A DNA stretch of 11,715 bases. It comes from Desulfobacula sp. (lineage in GTDB: Bacteria > Desulfobacterota > Desulfobacteria > Desulfobacterales > Desulfobacteraceae). Shown in pieces: positions 8,788 through 11,715 of this stretch (the first letter of the stretch is position 1; every line of letters begins with the position of its first letter). The stretch spans positions 1-11,715 of the forward strand of contig JAOZRF010000046.1 of assembly GCA_029940245.1 (NCBI GenBank), given 5' to 3'. The notes beneath the pieces were generated by a model. That model was not told the origin of the DNA, did no database searches, and worked only from the letters and a program-made list of their open reading frames with translations. The position numbers and the translations under genes are program-made.

Positions 8788-9885
8788 TTATATTAACTCA
8801 GAATATATTAAATCATGTATTTGCGGACGGAATTGTTTTATGCCCTCATTTGATCTTAAAGGATGCACTCTGTTGGTTAAAAAAATAATAATCACGGAGG
8901 TTTCAGGATCAATCCAGAAAGAGGTCCCTGTAAATCCAAGATGCCCTATGGATGATTTTGAAAAATATCTGCCCGCAGAAGAATTCACTTTTAACGGAGT
9001 ATCAAATCCTGCAACCATGTCATGGTGATTTTTTTTTAATGCAAAAGTTTTTATAATATCAGATCTTAAAACCCTGGTTGGTTTACTCTGCAATGCGTTT
9101 AATATTTCACAGCACAACTTATAGATTGCCCCGGTATTTCCAAAAAGCCCTGCATGTCCTTCAATTCCTCCGGCAGCCCAGGCATTATCATCATCCACTT
9201 CTCCCACAAGCAGTCTATTTCTCCAGGGACATTGCCGGCCGGCCACAATTTTTTGTTGATATAATATAAATTTTTTATTCTTTAAACCTGTTTCCAGAAA
9301 AAACAAATCATCAATTTCAAGGGGAAAATATATTTGCTTTGCAACAAATCGATCCAGTCTTTGACAACTTATTTTTTCTATAATCCATGAAAGGATCATA
9401 AATCCCAGATCACTGTAAACCTGATTTTCACCAATTTTATTTACCAGTTCCTCACATACCAGAAGATGTCTTAGAGATTGCCTGGGATTTTCATTTGCGT
9501 TTATAATTTTTTTAAAATAGTCCCGGTGAGCCGGGAATCCTGACGTGTGTCTGAGAAGCATGTCAATGGTAATATCTGCTTTTGGAAATGTTTTAAATTC
9601 TTCCAGGATTGATCCGATCTTCTGATCCGGAAAAACCTGGTCTTTCTCAATGAGCCTGGATAAGGCAAGTGTTGTTGCCAGGGGTTTTGTCAGGGAGGCA
9701 AGATCAAAAATACTGTCTTTTGTCATTTTTTTTTTTTCAAAAATATCTGCTTCTCCATAGGATTCATGGAAAAGTATTTTCTGATTTTTCGCACACAATA
9801 GAACCGCCCCTGGAAAAACACCCTGTGCGATAGCGGTTTCTATCTTCCTGGAAATTCTGTCATTGCCCATGTGAATTAAACCCAT
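8788..9885 (-). CDS. Serine beta-lactamase/PBP4B-like hydrolase
   Basis: Serine hydrolase of the beta-lactamase class C / penicillin-binding protein fold, 365 residues. Motif 1 is S64-L-T-K67 in FDLASLTKPLATTLAL, giving the nucleophile and general base. Motif 2 is Y157-S-D159. Motif 3 lies in GHLGFTGTSFWIDP at 314-327. DDDNAWAAGGIEGHAGLFG at 231-249 and FLTNRVHP at 335-342 resemble the E. coli YfeW (PBP4B) and esterase-like branch more than true AmpC lactamases. No signal peptide or lipobox is visible, so it may be cytoplasmic, though the true start could differ. The ATG at 9885 overlaps the LD-carboxypeptidase gene by 10 nt; a second in-frame ATG at 9870 is equally possible, and neither has a strong ribosome site. 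Context between ldcA and mreB suggests a role in peptidoglycan editing or recycling, but substrate and activity are unknown. A 12-A run encodes part of residues 50-54. Confidence 0.85.
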   Translation of the reverse strand: MGLIHMGNDRISRKIETAIAQGVFPGAVLLCAKNQKILFHESYGEADIFEKKKMTKDSIFDLASLTKPLATTLALSRLIEKDQVFPDQKIGSILEEFKTFPKADITIDMLLRHTSGFPAHRDYFKKIINANENPRQSLRHLLVCEELVNKIGENQVYSDLGFMILSWIIEKISCQRLDRFVAKQIYFPLEIDDLFFLETGLKNKKFILYQQKIVAGRQCPWRNRLLVGEVDDDNAWAAGGIEGHAGLFGNTGAIYKLCCEILNALQSKPTRVLRSDIIKTFALKKNHHDMVAGFDTPLKVNSSAGRYFSKSSIGHLGFTGTSFWIDPETSVIIIFLTNRVHPLRSNEGIKQFRPQIHDLIYSELI

Positions 9886-10754
9886 TGAATTCTTGCGGGT
9901 TCTGTATCCATCTTAATGTGTGTTCCCATGCATAAGGACAAATTCACTTTACCATGGCCGGAATCTAACCCTGAAAGAACCGGGACATTGCATTCCTCAA
10001 ATATTTCAAACAGTATTTCTTCTAAATATTCAATATTGTCACAATTTTTAAAGGAACCGGTAATCACCCCTTGAATCCCTTCAAACAAACCTGCCATTTT
10101 CATCTGTGTCAGCATCCGATCAATTTTATAGGCAGGCTCTGCGACATCCTCCATAAAAAGGACAGCATCCTTTAAATCCGGTTGAAACCGGGTTCCCAGA
10201 AGATGGGATATGGTTGAAAGGTTCCCCCCCTTTAATACGCCGGTGCACTTACCGGCTTTAATGATTCGCCCATTTGTTACATCAATTTTGTCAAGAGAAC
10301 CTGTCAGGGTATTATAAAACGCATCAATGGTTTCTTTTGGGGCAGCGGCAAGAGACACAACTGTGGGCCCGTGAATTACCACATTTCCGGTTTCACCGAT
10401 GATGGATAGCAATATTGCCGTATTGTCAGAGAATCCAACAAAGGGTTTAGGATTTTGCCTGATAGTACTCCAGTTTAAATAATCCAGAATTCGCATGGAC
10501 CCAAACCCACCCCGGGCACAAATAATGCCATCTATATCCGGGTCTGAAAAAAACTGGTTGATAACACTTGCTCTTAAAACATCATTACCGGCAAGATATC
10601 TTTTTTTTTTAAAAATCTCTTCCGGAACTTTAACCTTGAATCCCAAATCTTCCAAAATCTGAATTCCAGAATTTAATTTTTCGATGTCAAAGCATGCAGA
10701 TGGTGCACAAACACCTAATCTATCCCCGGGTTTTAGAGGAGCGGGTCTTTTCAT
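9876..10754 (-). CDS. ldcA: LD-carboxypeptidase, family S66 (LdcA-like)
   Basis: Peptidoglycan-recycling enzyme that removes the terminal D-Ala from murein tetrapeptides, cutting the L,D bond next to meso-diaminopimelate. It normally acts in the cytoplasm, and no signal peptide is visible. It is 292 residues (family about 300). The N-terminal domain opens with LKPGDRLGVCAPSA at 7-20, then ICARGGFGSMRIL at 78-90 and the nucleophile motif GFSDNTA with Ser109. The C-terminal domain has LKGGNLSTISHLLGT at 174-188, LFMEDVAEPAYKIDRML with Glu202, and GLDSGHGKVNLSLCMG with His267. These match the Ser-Glu-His triad of the S66 family. The ATG at 10754 is fixed by the KPGDRLG start, with AGGAAG somewhat far upstream (about 12 nt). 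It runs into the serine hydrolase gene. Confidence 0.93.
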   Translation of the reverse strand: MKRPAPLKPGDRLGVCAPSACFDIEKLNSGIQILEDLGFKVKVPEEIFKKKRYLAGNDVLRASVINQFFSDPDIDGIICARGGFGSMRILDYLNWSTIRQNPKPFVGFSDNTAILLSIIGETGNVVIHGPTVVSLAAAPKETIDAFYNTLTGSLDKIDVTNGRIIKAGKCTGVLKGGNLSTISHLLGTRFQPDLKDAVLFMEDVAEPAYKIDRMLTQMKMAGLFEGIQGVITGSFKNCDNIEYLEEILFEIFEECNVPVLSGLDSGHGKVNLSLCMGTHIKMDTEPARIQWV

Positions 10755-10831
10755 GGAATTATAGCTCTTCCTATTTTAATTTTGTCAATCCAGCTTATGT
10801 ACAGAATTTATCTGTCTCAGAATTCAACCTG
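10755..10831. other. Short intergenic region between gamma-CA-like gene and ldcA
   Basis: This is a 77-nt gap. Besides the candidate ldcA promoter it contains two copies of AATTCTG in direct orientation on the minus strand, at 10823-10817 and 10807-10801. I see no further gene here. Confidence 0.5.
10758..10788 (-). promoter_or_regulatory. Candidate promoter for ldcA with consensus hexamers
   Basis: On the minus strand TTGACA at 10788-10783 and TATAAT at 10763-10758 are both exact consensus boxes. The spacer is 19 nt, longer than the ideal 17. The -10 box ends only 3 nt before the ldcA ATG, so initiation would fall at or inside the start codon. Either the transcript is leaderless or this pair is a chance match in AT-rich DNA. 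Confidence 0.35.
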
Positions 10832-11715
10832 TTAGGGTTGTATCCTGATGGAAGGATACAACCCCATACGCTCTCCTGTCCTATACGGCTGAATGGTATT
10901 AAAGGATATATTCTGATCATCCTGGGCATGGCCTCGTTTTTCACCATTGTGAAATAATGCACCATTTGTCGATAGGATATGGCCAATTCTCTTTTGAAAG
11001 GCATCAATAAAAACAGAGCCTTTACCTGTAAAAACCATTTTCCCGATTCTCAGGCTCTCCCGCACATCAGCAAGGTCATCAAATGAAATACTTTGATTTT
11101 TAACATCCTCATTGGAACCGATAAATCCCCATACCAGATGCTCATCAGGTATTTTGACCGGCACATCCGAATCTATTATGGTATGTGGCATAACAATACA
11201 TCCTTCACCGATTTCAATCCGTGCGTCAGGTTTTCCATTTAAAAATGAATTAAATCCGACAAAGGTTTCTCGACCAATATCTGCATGTATTATCTTCCCG
11301 CCATGGGCTGTTATACACAAACCGGCAAGGTTTGAATGAATAATATAGGTGTTTTCCTGGGCATTGGAACCATCTCCCATTACGGCATTGTCCAGAAATG
11401 CCCTTTGAGATACCAGAACATTTTCACCGATGTGTGTTTTGCCCAGAAACACGGCATATCGGTTAACAGCGGAACTCGACGGTGCCTTTACAGGCTTAAG
11501 ATGTACCACATCAAACAACTTTTCATAATCCTGTTCCCGTTCTTTTACAAAATCATAGATGATCCCCCGGGGCTGATATGAAGAATTCACTCCAACAAAC
11601 TTCTCCAGAATTTCTTTTTGAAATTTATATTTAAACTCAAAATTCGGATTTCGTATCCACACGGTTCCGGGATCAATTTTTCTATGGAAAAGCTCGCCGG
11701 CTTGAACATATGAAT
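10832..11715 (-). CDS. Left-handed beta-helix protein, gamma-carbonic-anhydrase-like, 5' end outside window
   Basis: Hexapeptide-repeat protein. The frame stays open to the right edge, so about 293 C-terminal residues are visible. An internal GTG at 11662 is not the start, because the upstream codons still read as protein (SYVQAGELFHRKIDPGT). The repeat region runs from about 11445 to 11165, with turns such as THIGENVLVSQRAFLDNAVM, HADIGRETFVGFNSFL and ARIEIGEGCIVMPHTII, the I-G-x-x-x-x-V/F-x-x pattern of left-handed beta-helix coils. After it come KIPDEHLVWGF and a helical tail. Histidines occur at codons 11338-11336, 11305-11303 and 11287-11285, in the region where gamma-class carbonic anhydrases bind metal, but their spacing is not canonical. 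It could be an acyltransferase-like or non-catalytic family member. The final ten codons lie inside a perfect hairpin. It is followed on the same strand by ldcA. Confidence 0.8.
   Translation of the reverse strand, partial: SYVQAGELFHRKIDPGTVWIRNPNFEFKYKFQKEILEKFVGVNSSYQPRGIIYDFVKEREQDYEKLFDVVHLKPVKAPSSSAVNRYAVFLGKTHIGENVLVSQRAFLDNAVMGDGSNAQENTYIIHSNLAGLCITAHGGKIIHADIGRETFVGFNSFLNGKPDARIEIGEGCIVMPHTIIDSDVPVKIPDEHLVWGFIGSNEDVKNQSISFDDLADVRESLRIGKMVFTGKGSVFIDAFQKRIGHILSTNGALFHNGEKRGHAQDDQNISFNTIQPYRTGERMGLYPSIRIQP
10835..10864. repeat. Perfect 12-bp inverted repeat over the 3' end of the gamma-CA-like gene
   Basis: The arms GGGTTGTATCCT and AGGATACAACCC pair exactly around the 6-nt loop GATGGA. 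On the minus strand it encodes the last codons of the upstream gene (GLYPSIRIQP), and the TAA stop follows immediately at 10834-10832. No T-run follows on either strand. It may act as a 3'-end stabiliser, processing site or Rho-independent-like attenuator before ldcA, or be a copy of a small dispersed palindrome. Confidence 0.8.

Noticed and set aside
8788..9885. Calling the serine hydrolase an AmpC beta-lactamase resistance gene
   Set aside because: There is no signal peptide, motif 2 is YSD, and the conserved GHAGLF and TNRVHP segments point to the YfeW/esterase-like branch.
10795..11007. A 70-codon minus-strand frame over the end of the gamma-CA-like gene and the gap before ldcA
   Set aside because: It overlaps the longer gene in another frame and shows no family features. 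I considered it as the true C-terminus after a frameshift but saw no supporting motif.

Overview
The window looks like a core chromosomal region of a low-to-moderate GC, Gram-negative, rod-shaped anaerobe, most likely a sulfate-reducing Desulfobacterota (Desulfobacteraceae-like). That placement is inferred from three things: paired b and b' subunits heading an F1-type ATP synthase operon, an intact mreB-mreC-mreD-mrdA-rodA operon, and the style of the proteins. No rRNA or other phylogenetic marker confirms it. Every gene I can support is on the minus strand, so transcription runs from high to low coordinates.

Reading in the direction of transcription, there are three blocks. (1) About 11715-8788: a left-handed beta-helix (gamma-carbonic-anhydrase-like) protein whose start lies outside the window, then an LdcA-type LD-carboxypeptidase, then a serine beta-lactamase/PBP4B-like hydrolase that overlaps the ldcA end. 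(2) 8665-3298: the rod-shape elongasome, MreB, MreC, MreD, PBP2 and RodA, very tightly packed. The MreB filament, the MreC/MreD membrane scaffold, the PBP2 transpeptidase and the RodA glycosyltransferase together build the lateral wall. Block 1 contributes probable peptidoglycan recycling or editing functions just upstream. (3) 3073-1: the start of the ATP synthase operon, atpF' (b'), atpF (b), atpH (delta) and almost all of atpA (alpha), with TAATG/TGATG stop-start overlaps. Subunits a and c (atpB, atpE) are not upstream, so the Fo a/c genes must be elsewhere.

The only sizeable gaps are 3074-3297 (atp promoter region with a perfect palindrome), 8666-8787 (upstream of mreB) and 10755-10831 (upstream of ldcA, with near-consensus promoter hexamers). 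I see no mobile elements, CRISPR arrays, tRNAs or rRNAs.

Nothing here is convincingly a new biological system. The most useful second-look items are a perfect 12-bp hairpin encoding the last codons of the gamma-CA-like gene, that protein's non-canonical histidine spacing, the palindrome at the atp promoter, a Cys-rich version of the PBP2 zinc site, and a possibly leaderless promoter on ldcA.
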